From assembly GCA_027257055.1 (NCBI GenBank), contig JAPVLO010000074.1, positions 744,001-808,000 of the forward strand: a stretch of DNA of 64,000 nucleotides, given 5' to 3'. Position numbers and translations under genes: made by a program. The stretch comes from Cephalopachus bancanus (lineage: Eukaryota; Chordata; Mammalia; Primates; Tarsiidae). Under the pieces are notes generated by a model that was not told the origin of the DNA, did no database searches, and saw only the letters and a list, made by a program, of their open reading frames with translations. This document shows, piece after piece, positions 12,436-22,586 of this stretch; within the stretch, counting starts at the first letter, position 1, and every line of letters begins with the position of its first letter.

Positions 12436-14035
12436 AATATAATAAAATTGAAGTCCTTTTATAAGGCAATCTACAGATTTAATGGAATACCCATCAAATT
12501 ACCAACTACATTCTTCTCAGACGTAGAAGCAACAATACAGGAATTAATATGGAAACCTAAACCACCACAAATGGCCCAATCAATCCTCAGCAAACAAACA
12601 AACAAAAAAGCAGTAAGTGTCACACTCCCAGACTTTAAACTTTATTATAAAGGTACAATAATCAAAACAAGCTGGTATTTATACAAGAACAGGCACATAA
12701 ACCAATGGAATAGAATTCCACTGAGATTCCAGAAGCAAAACCTCAATTTCTCAACCAACTCGTCCTCAACAAAGCCTCCACCACCAACCACTGGGGAGAA
12801 CCTATTCAGTAAATGGTCCTGGGAAAACTAACTGACCACATGCAGAAGATTGAAACAGGACACCACCTATCCCCATACACAAAAATCAACTCTAAATCAT
12901 TCAGAGAACTAAACGTAAAACCTCAAACTATAAGAACCTTAGAAAATGCAGGAGATACTCTTATGGAAACTGAAACTGGCAACCAATTCCTGATCAAAAC
13001 TCAAGTGCCCATATCTTAAGAGATAAGATAGACAAGTGGGACCTTATCAAACTGATAAGCTACTTCAAAGCCAAAGAAACCATCAAGACAGCGGGGAGAC
13101 AGACCACAGACTGGAAAAAAATACTTGCCAACTCTATGTCTGACAAAGGCCTAACATCTAAGATCTACAAGGAACTCAAACATGCTGAAAAGAAAAAAAC
13201 AAAAAGCCCTATAACAAAGTGGGCAAAAGATATGAATAGACAGTTCACAAAAGAAGACATATGAGCAGCCAACAGATACATGAAAAATGTTTAGCCTCAC
13301 TAGTCATCAAAGAAATGCAAATTAAAACTACACTGAGATACCACCTAACTCCAGTCAGAATGACCATCATCAGTAACTCAAAAAAGTAGCAGACGCTGGA
13401 GAGGATGTGGTGAACACTTCTACACTGTTGTGTAGTTCCTAGAAGTTCTAAAAATTGACCTTCCACATAGCCCCACAATCCTCCTACTGGGAATATACCT
13501 GGAAGAACTCAAACCACTCCATAAAAAAGATACTGCACACGTATGTTTTTGCAGCATTGTTCACAATAGCAAGAGCATGGAACCAACCGTGCTGCCCATT
13601 GAAAGAGGACTGGATGAATAAGTGTGGTACAAATACACAATGGGATTTACATAGCCATAAAGAAGAACAAAATCATGAACTTCACAGCAAGCTGGATGGA
13701 ATTAGAGTCTATAATACTGAGTGATCTTTCACAGAAATAAAGAAACAAAGAACTGAGTATCACATGTTCTCACTCGTAAGTGGACCTTGAACAACTATCA
13801 TAATACCATAAGAAAAAGAATGACAGTAGCGGAAAACTGCAGGGGTGTGGTGGGGGATTGGCAGTAGTGCGAAACTGCCACAGGGGAGGTGGGATTGGCA
13901 GTAGTGGGAAACTGCCTGCAGAAGGGGGGTCACACCTCATTAACAAGGGCACCTGCAAAATGAATATTTGTATAACTAACCCTGAATTGTACCCCACAAT
14001 TTTAAAATTAAAAAAATAAAATAATAATAATAATT
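12436..14035 (+). mobile_element. 5'-truncated L1: ORF2 C-terminus plus 3'UTR
   Basis: A younger L1 fragment on +, inserted in the old L1M. The coding part starts in the ORF2 region after the RT domain. A 127-codon open piece at 12448-12831 reads the typical 'FYKAIYRFNGIPIKLPTTFF' stretch, and later pieces near 13020-13720 read the 'ILLLGIYLEELKPLHKKDT'-type and 'WNQPC' motifs in shifted frames. Frameshifts and stops make it non-functional. The 3'UTR holds G-rich tandem repeats (13823-13931) and ends in an A-rich tail near 13990-14035. No clean TSD was found. Confidence 0.93.
13823..13931 (+). repeat. G-rich tandem repeat in L1 3'UTR
   Basis: Three units of 34-38 bp at 13823-13860, 13861-13897 and 13898-13931. 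Each begins with the inverted-repeat pair gcagt...actgc and continues into a G-run (aggggtgtggtgggggattg in unit 1). Unit 1 begins 'acagt' instead of 'gcagt'. Each unit can form a small hairpin next to G-runs. Confidence 0.88.
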
Positions 14036-14044
14036 TTAAAAAAC

Positions 14045-14740
14045 TAATTGCAGACTATGACTAGAAATAAAATTTCTTAATTTGTTGAATCTACCCACAA
14101 ACAAACAAGAGAAAACATCTTACTTGACCGTATTAAAAGCATAAGGATATGATTTTGTTACGAGCAGATGTCATTGTCCAGAAGGCACTAGTAGTTTCAT
14201 TAAGCTAAAAACAAAAAGTTTTGATGATTGGAGATGAAAAATAAATTTCTCATTATTGAAAGACAGCATGATGTTGTATTTAAAATATCCAAAAGCTTTA
14301 TAAATAAAATATTTAAATTACCAGAGACAAGTCAATTGTATTACTGTATACCAACAAGAAAGTGTTACAAACAAGAATAATTCAAAATTTACAAGAACAT
14401 CAGAAAAGGTTAATATTTGGGAATAGTTCTAGGAAGAAATCTGTAGGAATTCTACAAATAAAATATAAAATACTAAAAGAAATGGAGAGACAAATGTTTT
14501 AAAATACGATGTTTATGGAATAAAACATTCAATATTATAAAAAGTAAATCTTTCCTAAGTCATTCTATGGATTTAATACAATCAATTAAAATCTCAGAAT
14601 TTCCTTTTACTGAAAATTGTAAAGCTGAATGCAAAATAAATCTGAACATCTAAAGGAGTAAAACTAATTAAAATACTTTTGAAAAATATAGTAGATGAAA
14701 TAGTTTTACAAGTTATTGGGGTTTATTATTAAACTCTAAC
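14045..14740 (+). mobile_element. old L1M ORF2 relic, RT-to-C-terminal part
   Basis: Continuation of the old L1M after the younger insert. The parts 'attactgtataccaacaaga', 'gggaatagttctagg' and 'cattctatggatttaataca' follow the ORF2 order after the FADD motif ('YTNN', 'LGI', 'IDRIN...IYRFN'). It is heavily decayed. Confidence 0.68.
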
Positions 14741-14769
14741 ATTTAATACAGTGTGGAATTTGTGGAAAT

Positions 14770-15309
14770 ATAAGTCCTATATCAATGAAAAGCAAAGATC
14801 AGAGACTAAATTTTGGTCGGATTCTCTAAGAAACATTTCGTCATTTCTGCACATCTGTTCATCAGCTTTTCCATGTTCTCCCTCTCATAATCTCACGTAT
14901 ATTTGGGATTCTTGTTATGAGAATAGTATTTGGACCATGGGAATCACCTTGGCTTCATACAGAGTAACTCTCAGTGAATAGCCAGGTATTTATTTTCATT
15001 TCCACTACAGTTGGTCCTAACCATTTTTTAACAGTTTTGAGGGGATGGAAGTCAAGCATCAAGTTGGGTTAACTCAGGCATAATTTATATCCCACACATC
15101 CCTGGGGGATTGACTAGTTGTTTCCCTCCCATAGGTTTTTGCCTGAACTTCCTGAAATCTCACACTCACCTGGCTTTTTCCTCTTCCTTGTCCCTTTACT
15201 CTTCTCTTCTCTTCTTCTCACCAATTTTTATCAATAGTGTTTCCTGAGTAAATGCTTTGCATGTGAATTCTAGCTACAAAGTGGTCTTCTTGGGACCCTC
15301 ATCCAAGGT
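14770..15309 (+). mobile_element. possible old LTR in the L1M relic
   Basis: This stretch breaks the L1 order and is C/T-richer. Its right end, 'gagtaaatgctttgcatgtg' followed by a 'cttcttgggaccctcatcc' segment, resembles the poly(A)-signal/U5 end of old ERV LTRs. The left border is unclear and the call rests on one end only. Confidence 0.38.
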
Positions 15310-16545
15310 ACAGACACATACACTGACTTGACTCTATGACAATAACATAGATTATATTGAGAAAAATAGAAAAAGCCATAAATGATGCCAGACAATATGA
15401 ATATCCATTAAAAAATAAAATGCTGTGCCTTCTCACACTATATGTAAAATCAATTCCAGGCAAATTATAGACACAAATATATAGTACAAAATATTGACTC
15501 CCCAAGAAAATATAAAATAATACCTTTATAATCATAAATTTATAAATTCTAAAAACTGAAAAAAATACCTTACATTATCAATTGAAATTTTAAAAAGTTT
15601 TGTTCAGCCAAAGCATCATTTTGTGAATGGCAGAGTAATCTACACACTAGAAGATATTTACATTCCATACAAGCTACAAAGGTATCATATGTGCAATAAA
15701 AATCTAAAATTCAATAGGAAAAATGAAACTACTCCTTTGGGCAAGAAATTTTTATGAGAAATAATTCAAATTATTAATAAAACCATGAATATGTATAACT
15801 GAGAGTGGAAATTATTTTTATGATGAAATTCTACTCTACAATTTGACTAAAATGTAAAAGACTCATGACATCAAATGTTAGCAAAGCTATGGAAGTATAG
15901 TTGGTGTGATGATAGTTTGTGAAAATACTTTTTGACATTATCTGCTAAAGCTAAACCTATTTATATTTGTGACTTAAATATTTCAGTTTTAGGTAAGTGC
16001 ATGGTAAAAAGTATTGCGCACAGGTCACCCAGGTACTAATACATGAATGCTCATTACAGCATTATTTCAATTTGTCCCAAATTAGAAATAACACATGTCC
16101 GTTAAAAATAAAGAGAATCAATAGACCATGGTACAGTCATACACTGCAATGATTATACCAAGTGAATTGTGTACACCACAAACAGTGTAAATGTCACAAA
16201 AATGTGAGAATCAAAAGAAGCTAAGTGCGAAAGACAAATAAATGTATTATTTGTTTCATATTCACTTTAAAAACAGTAAAACTGAAGTGCGTTGGTAAAA
16301 TTTAGAATCCTAGTTAGACTTGGGGAAGAGGAAGGGAATAATAGTGAAGTTGTGAACATTTTGGAGTTTTGAAGAATGCTGATAATGTTGCAGTTCTTGC
16401 CCTGGGTAGTTTCATGAGTGTGTTTTCTTTGTGATAATCTATTGAGCAGTGTAATTATAAGACGTTATATATTTTTTTCCTGTAAGGGCTTTATGCTTCA
16501 ACCAAAAATAAAAGCATAAAAAAATTAAAAGAAAAAAGAAATGAA
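15310..16545 (+). mobile_element. old L1M 3' end
   Basis: C-terminal ORF2 and 3'UTR of the old L1M on +. 'ttttaaaaagttttgttcagcc' lies where the L1M sequence reads through its C-terminal domain. 'gctcattacagcattattt' and 'ccatggtacagtcatacact' follow, then the 3'UTR near 16300-16440 and an A-rich tail at about 16503-16545. Together with 10760-12435 and 14045-14740 it forms one fragmented element. Confidence 0.75.
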
Positions 16546-16803
16546 AGGGTACACCTCAAGTGATGATCTTGTAATTAATTCTCTATGACTAAAAGTTTAA
16601 AAGTTTTTCACCAAAATTTTAGAAGCATGGAGTAAACAAAGAAGATCTATTAGTGCTCCAAAATGTTTTCTTCAGGAAGAATCAAAGAAGAGAGTAACAA
16701 AACAAGACTAAATTTGTTCTAAAATTCTTGTGTAAATAAGCAATGAACAGAGAAAAAGTGGAGCATGAAACATCTCATTAAAGGAAATAATTCTATTGGT
16801 ATG

Positions 16804-17155
16804 TGTTATAGACTGAGCATTTATGTCTCTCCAAAACTTATATGTTGGAATCCTAGCCCCTGATGTGATGTTAGTTGGATATGGGGACTTTGGAAGGAAA
16901 TGAAGTCATGAGAGAGCAAAGCCCTTACAAATGGGATTAATTTCTTTTTCCTTACAAAAGAAATTCTGGACAGTTCATTGGCCCCTTCCACCATACGAGA
17001 TCAAATTAGATGGCCATCTATGAGCCAGGAAGATGGTCCTGACCATGTGGCAGCATCATCTTGGATGTTAGGTCTCCAGAACTATGAGAAATAAATTCAT
17101 GTTGTTTGTAAGTACCCAGTCTATGGTATTCTGTGATAACAGCCTGAACAGTTTG
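16804..17155 (+). mobile_element. MaLR-type LTR (ERVL-MaLR)
   Basis: Starts 'tgttatagactgagcattta'. It continues with 'ccaaaacttatatgttggaa', 'cctagcccctgatgtgatg', 'gccccttccaccatacgaga', 'ctatgagccaggaagatgg' and 'ctccagaactatgagaaata', then 'cccagtctatggtattctgt'. This is the full order of a MaLR LTR, including an AATAAA-type signal. It is a solo LTR. Confidence 0.85.
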
Positions 17156-17159
17156 GGAA

Positions 17160-18052
17160 ATAATTTTGGCAAAAATACCTACAGGCTGCTAGCTACCGCT
17201 CCATATTCATTATTTCCTTATTTGGGATACAGAGTAGTCTTGATAGACTGACATTTTCCAGTTTACCTTGCTTGTCAATGATGTAGGAGCAGAAATGATA
17301 TGTGCCATCTTCAGGTCTGGCCTTTAGAATATTCAGCATACTCTTTCTCAGGCTCTTGCTTTCCCTGGACTGAAACCAGTGACTCAAGTCTGGGCATGCA
17401 GACAATGATAATGTTCTATCTAATAGTAGATCAATAATATGAACGAGACCTGTACTACTAAATTACCAAGTGGGAAGAAGCTATCCTCTCACTTGGATAA
17501 TTACTGAATGGCCTGGATAATAACTGAATTGCTCACCTCAAGATATGAGAGAAAATGAGTTTCTATGATTTTCAGCAACCATATTTTGGGGCCTTCATGG
17601 CTTAGCCTTTCCACAGTACATTTGAGAATTCAGAATGTGTTTCCCCCAACTAACATTTCCAAGGAAACTTCACACAACCAGAGAAAACTCTAAAGCTGAG
17701 TTGAATTGGAGTAGAGACAGGAAGAGAGATTTTTTTAAAAAAAAAAAAGCTACATAACAAACCTTGAGATGCAATTAGATTTTGCAGAGGCAGATAATTC
17801 CATCATAGGGCTCTCAAGCAATCTATTAAAAATTGCAAGCGAAAAGACACAATAGAAAGCACAATAAGTCATGAACTATCTCAGCACAGTTTAGGAGATG
17901 TGGGGAGTCAGGGAAGTAGCATAAGTTTTTCAAATTCTCATCATGAGGAGGGATTAGGTTTAAAAAAATGAGAGGAAAAGAGAGAAAATATTCCGAATTT
18001 GTCATGTTACTGAAGTGGGGTGGAAATAAATAAAAATGAAATTAAATTTACT
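17160..18052. other. mostly unassigned; possible second old LTR piece
   Basis: The part at 17240-17400 ('gtaggagcagaaatgatatg' and 'cttcaggtctggccttta') resembles old ERVL/MaLR-type LTR sequence and may be a second decayed LTR. A 70-codon open frame on the minus strand there has no known family. The rest shows nothing. Confidence 0.35.
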
Positions 18053-18165
18053 TTAAAAATAGTTGGTGGTTTTTCTTTTGAAGAAACTTTCCCATGGCAG
18101 GTCATTCTGCCATGAATTTTCCTTTTTCCTTCTCTTCTTCTCGCTAATAAATTCTGTTTTAAAAC
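18053..18165 (+). mobile_element. possible LTR 3' fragment
   Basis: The segment 'cccatggcaggtcattctgc' followed by 'cttctcgctaataaattctg' looks like an LTR end with an AATAAA signal. It is comparable in layout to the piece at 8560-8682. It is too short for certainty. Confidence 0.35.
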
Positions 18166-18450
18166 TTAAAAAATAGTTAATTAGTGGAGGAAATAGTTGG
18201 TTATCAAATATTTGTAGAGAGCTATTTGTAAAGAAATATGCATGTGAATAAGAGAGTAGAGGGAAGAAGGAAAATATTAGTGAAATGAAGGACACAGTAA
18301 AACTTCCAAATTAATGAAGGTAAGATTGCAATAAATATCAATTTGAACTTCCAGTAAAACTGAGGATAATTAGAACCAAAAAATTATAAGAAATGCAAAA
18401 AATGATAAAAGAAACAAATATATTTCAATAATTTTACTACATTGAAGCTG
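18166..18450. other. unassigned A-rich DNA
   Basis: Nothing recognised. Confidence 0.45.
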
Positions 18451-18454
18451 ACTT

Positions 18455-18910
18455 GGATGGCCTTAACATTCCCATGGGCTTGACTGATTTTAGGCAGGTT
18501 TTCTTTCCCCCCTGACTACAGGTCCCTTACCACTCTTTTCTTAGATCATTTGTTTAAGAAAACTTGGAATTGTAATTATTTCTCTGTCAGTTTAAATTGT
18601 AAATTTTCTACAACCCAGAAATGTCTTTCACAAAGTCCTGGGATCTATCCCTTTGAAATGTAATCGAGAAAGATAGGCCCATCTCCCTTCCCTGGTAGGG
18701 CAGTAGCCCAATTTAGAAGAACACAAATTAGCAAACACGGATGGCCTGGTGACATTGACCAACCTCTCTTTCTTAACATTCTCCAGCACTTTCCATTAGC
18801 TCATGCTGCAGTGAGTTCAGTTTCTCAATAGCCTGGACCTTTATTGCCATAGTCTTGAGCAAAATCCTTCTGACTGTTTTTAATATGGTCCAGTGCACTT
18901 TTATTTTAAC
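18455..18910. other. unassigned, possibly ERV-internal
   Basis: A stretch of more balanced base composition with no L1, Alu, L2 or MIR motifs. It carries phrases such as 'gggatctatccctttgaaat' and 'gatggcctggtgacattgac'. The texture suggests a decayed retroviral internal region or LTR, but no protein motif is readable. Confidence 0.35.
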
Positions 18911-19744
18911 AGAGCTCAAATAAAAAAAGAAATTAAGATTTAATCAAAATGAAATCCAGCTTTATGCTATTTGAAAAATCACAAATCAAAATGCCAAAGA
19001 ATGATTTTTTTAAAAGACATACTATTTTTTGGAAAACCAATGAGATAAAGCTTTTTTAAAAGTCAGCCACAGATGCAGCATGCAAATGTAAACAGAGGAA
19101 AAGAAAGAAAGAGTTAGAATATAAATTGCTAGAGTATAGAGTTAAAAATAAAATGAATATTTAAGAATAAATTTATATATGCAAAGTTATAAAATGTTAT
19201 TAGAGAAGATAAAACAGGATCAGAACCAATGTCTGTCATGTTCTAAGATAGGTTGGATTAATATAATAAAAATTACAGGATTCTAAAAATCAATATACGC
19301 AGCACCATATTATTATGTGATCCTATCTGTCTCATTTTGACTCAGACACCCTTATGATATGTAGCAGATAAGTGCATGAGTATGAAACACAACTTTCATA
19401 TCCTTAATTTGCAGATTTTACAAAAGGAAAGAAAAACATTTTCTCTATAATTACTAAAACCCTCAAATAAATAAAGGCTGCAAGAATAGTCACATCTTGG
19501 AGATTTCTTTGGAGAGAGCTGAGTCACTGACTGGGATCACCTCTCATCTCACCTACTGAAAATCCTGTATTTCTATCATTTGGATAGTTTTGACACACAT
19601 TTTCTGCAGAAGAGAAGCAGAGATCATGAAAACAACTCCGAAAAAAATAAGACACATCAAAATCCACAAATAATGTGTTAAATGGAAAGAAAACCAAATG
19701 AACCAGCATTAACACCGTGAATCAAATATCTAGAAGTGTAGTGA
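18911..19744. other. unassigned A-rich DNA
   Basis: Nothing recognised. It may include very old L1. Confidence 0.45.
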
Positions 19745-20105
19745 AGATAAGGATAGCGACATCTGTCCTCAAGAACCTTGGAGTTGAGGACAGGAGATAA
19801 ACAGTTCCGCAAAATTTACAATTTTGTTGGATGAGATGGGAATTAAGGGGTAATATAATCTAAATTAGGGAAGAGTCCCAGGAAAAAAAAAGGGGTGACA
19901 CAGAAACTAAGTCTTGAATAATAATTTGAAATTAGGCAAACTAACAATATTGAGAAGGGTCATACTGAGCAGAGAAAGGGGATTGTGTGAAAGGACTAAG
20001 CAAAAGAAAGAAAACCAGTGAGATCGGATTTCAGGGCCTAGAGGACAAGGTAAGTGGTGGTAATTGATATTAGAGAAGCAAGCTGGCCTAAGATCACAAA
20101 GCAAG
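19745..20105 (-). mobile_element. L2 LINE relic
   Basis: On the plus strand, 'ctgtcctcaagaaccttgga' and the later 'aactaagtcttgaataataa' and 'gggcctagaggacaaggtaa' follow the complement of the L2 3' region. It is the same family as 43010-44065 but more decayed. Confidence 0.5.
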
Positions 20106-20433
20106 GAGAATTATAGATTGTGTATGTTGTGAGTATCCTCTGAATTTTTCAAGTTTTATTTTTATACAATGCATAATTCACACATTTTATAATCTGAATA
20201 ATTTTTAAAAGAATCATTTATTTCAATATTAAGGCAATTAGCAGACTTTTCAGGACAAGATACGCCAGTCTGTATAATACATAATAATCTTTTTCAGGCA
20301 AAAGATTTTTTTTAAACGGTTTAATGGTTAATGATAGGACTATGTTTATGTTGTTTTTTTCTTATTGTTTTGTTTGGTTTTGTATTTTTCCCAGCAAAAC
20401 ATTTTTACAACCATTCAGCAAAATGTTCTCTAC

Positions 20434-20805
20434 TTAGAAGAGAGGTAATATAATTAAATATGAAGATCGTAGGTGTTTGTCAAAACAGAGAAGCCAGAGA
20501 GATATTATAGAAAAGATTGTGGCAAAAAGAGTTAATACAGACAGGGCTTCTGACCAGAGGCTGTTGGGGAGTGCTCTGATATACAGCAGTGCAGTAGCTG
20601 TCACAGGGAGAAATGCTAAATACATCAGGGAAGATCCCTCCCCCAGGGCAATCCTCTGGAATGATAGGGTGTCCTCTGAGAAGATAAATATCTCCATTCA
20701 TACTAGAGAGTTAATCAGTGGGTTAGAAACTGCTACAATACATTTGAATTACAGAGAGCACCTAACTTTTACTGAAAATGACAGTTGCTCAGGTCAGTGA
20801 AGTAA
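20434..20805. other. unassigned block, open on both strands
   Basis: A GC-richer stretch with a 107-codon open frame on + (20477-20800) and overlapping 87- and 73-codon frames on the minus strand. I recognise no domain in any of them and see no initiation context, splice sites or poly(A) site to support a gene. A decayed transposable element is the likelier explanation. Confidence 0.35.
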
Positions 20806-20849
20806 TGAAGTAAGGGCTTAAGTATATGTATTGGGTGGGGGTTGGGGAA

Positions 20850-20907
<58 letters not shown>
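20850..20907 (+). repeat. (GA)n microsatellite
   Basis: A near-perfect dinucleotide run of about 28 units following 'ggtgggggttggggaaggt'. Confidence 0.98.
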
Positions 20908-20908
<1 letters not shown>

Positions 20909-21149
20909 AGAGATCAAGACAGACCAATCTTTCTGATAACTAAAACGGCAGAAAACAGCAAATGAGGGGGCAACTTATTTTGGCATAACATTATTAAACA
21001 ACTAAAATCTTAGTAATTGCCAAGAATATAATGTTTTTGAGAATATAGAGGTATAAATGAGTGTTTTGGGTTCAAAGAGTATGTAGTAAGGGTAACATAT
21101 CTAAAAGCAGATTGTGAATGGCAGCAAATTTTGATGAGATTAGAATTAA

Positions 21150-21855
21150 AAAAACACCAATTTAGACCTTAAAAATGTTGTATAAGAATGTTCATAGTTC
21201 CTTTATTTAATATAGCCAAAAGTGAGGAAAATTGATTAATGGAAAAAAAACTCCATACAATGGAGTATTACTTACCCATAATATGCCTGGGGGTGCCAAA
21301 ATAAATATACATACACATGTTATCTGTATATTACTTTTCAAAGTTGAATTGAATTACGGTAGCCATGTATAATAATTACAGAAGTCAAACGTGACTTGTA
21401 TTCATCTTTTGTTATTGGCATATATTATTATAATTTTAATACAGCTTTTTCCTTTCTTAAAATGCATATACATTTGTTGTCACCCTCTGCATAATGAAGT
21501 ACTAACATATCCTACAACATGGATGAACTTTAAAATCATCTGCTAAGTAAAAGACCCCAAATACAAAGACCACATATTTTATTTATATGAAATGTCTAGA
21601 AAAGCTGCAGAGACACCAAATAAATTAGTGGTTGGCAGGGTCTAGGGACAGAAGGAATGAGGAGTGACTGTGAACGGGCACAGAATGTTTGAAAGAGGGT
21701 ATGATGAAAATACTCTAAAATAAAAAATGGTGAAGGTTTCACAATACTATGAATATACTAAAACCCTTTGAATTATATACTTTGAGTGGATATATTTCAT
21801 GGTGTTTAAACTCTATCCCAATCAAGTTGTTACAAAAATAATGTTGGAAGTATTT
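21150..21855 (+). mobile_element. old L1M 3' end
   Basis: The order 'caatggagtattacttaccc', 'acaacatggatgaactttaa', 'tttatatgaaatgtctagaa', 'ttagtggttggcagggtcta' and 'gttacaaaaataatg' is that of the ORF2 C-terminus and 3'UTR of an L1MC/L1ME-type element. About 160 bp near 21290-21480 does not fit and may be an insertion. Confidence 0.75.
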
Positions 21856-22524
21856 AAAAGACAATGGCTGTACATGCTTAATAGAAGATTCAAGAAAAGT
21901 GAACAATGACTTACATGACTTGACAATTACACCATCTTCAATGGTGGGTTGATATTGACTATGCCAGTTGAAGGCCCACAGTTCTATTACTAGCAATGGC
22001 AGGATAGGTAATTTGGATGAATACACAAATGAGTGCAATTTTTAAAACCTGATATGAATATTTTGAAATATCAGGCTATGATATTTAATATCATTGAAGG
22101 ATTGACAAAATGCTAAAAAAAAATGATCAAGTTAAGACATATAACAAAATATAATGAAGAATGAAAATCAAAATTACTATATGAGGCACTATGATGCTGA
22201 AATGATCTGAGGATAATAGCTCTACAAACTTGGGTTTAGTTTTTAGGGTTTTTACATTTAAAAAAAGAAAAATAGCCTAAACAGGAAAAGTCTGATAATA
22301 TCAAGTATTGTTCAGCATATAGAACAACAAAAATATCTCTGGTGAAAGCGAAAATTGGTAAAGTCACTTTGCAAAGGAATTATAGAATAATTAAAATCTT
22401 AGACCTATATAAAACAGCACAGATGAGTCATTAACAGGTGCAATTGTAGAAAAAAGAAACAAACACACAAAACTGGGTATACATCTAGTTCAAAGAGATT
22501 CAACAATATAATATTGTTTAAGGA
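21856..22524. other. mostly unassigned; possible old L1
   Basis: The stretch near 22300-22450 ('aagtcactttgcaaaggaat') resembles old L1 C-terminal sequence. The remainder shows nothing. Confidence 0.4.
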
Positions 22525-22525
22525 T

Positions 22526-22574
<49 letters not shown>

Positions 22575-22586
22575 CAGACAGATAGT
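22525..22586 (+). repeat. (GATA)n microsatellite
   Basis: About 13 tetranucleotide units with two GACA variants at the right end. A shorter GATA run occurs at about 23263-23281. Confidence 0.97.

Noticed and set aside
22525..22586. direct repeats reminiscent of an array
   Set aside because: This is a GATA microsatellite. There are no spacers, so no CRISPR-like array, and the genome is eukaryotic.
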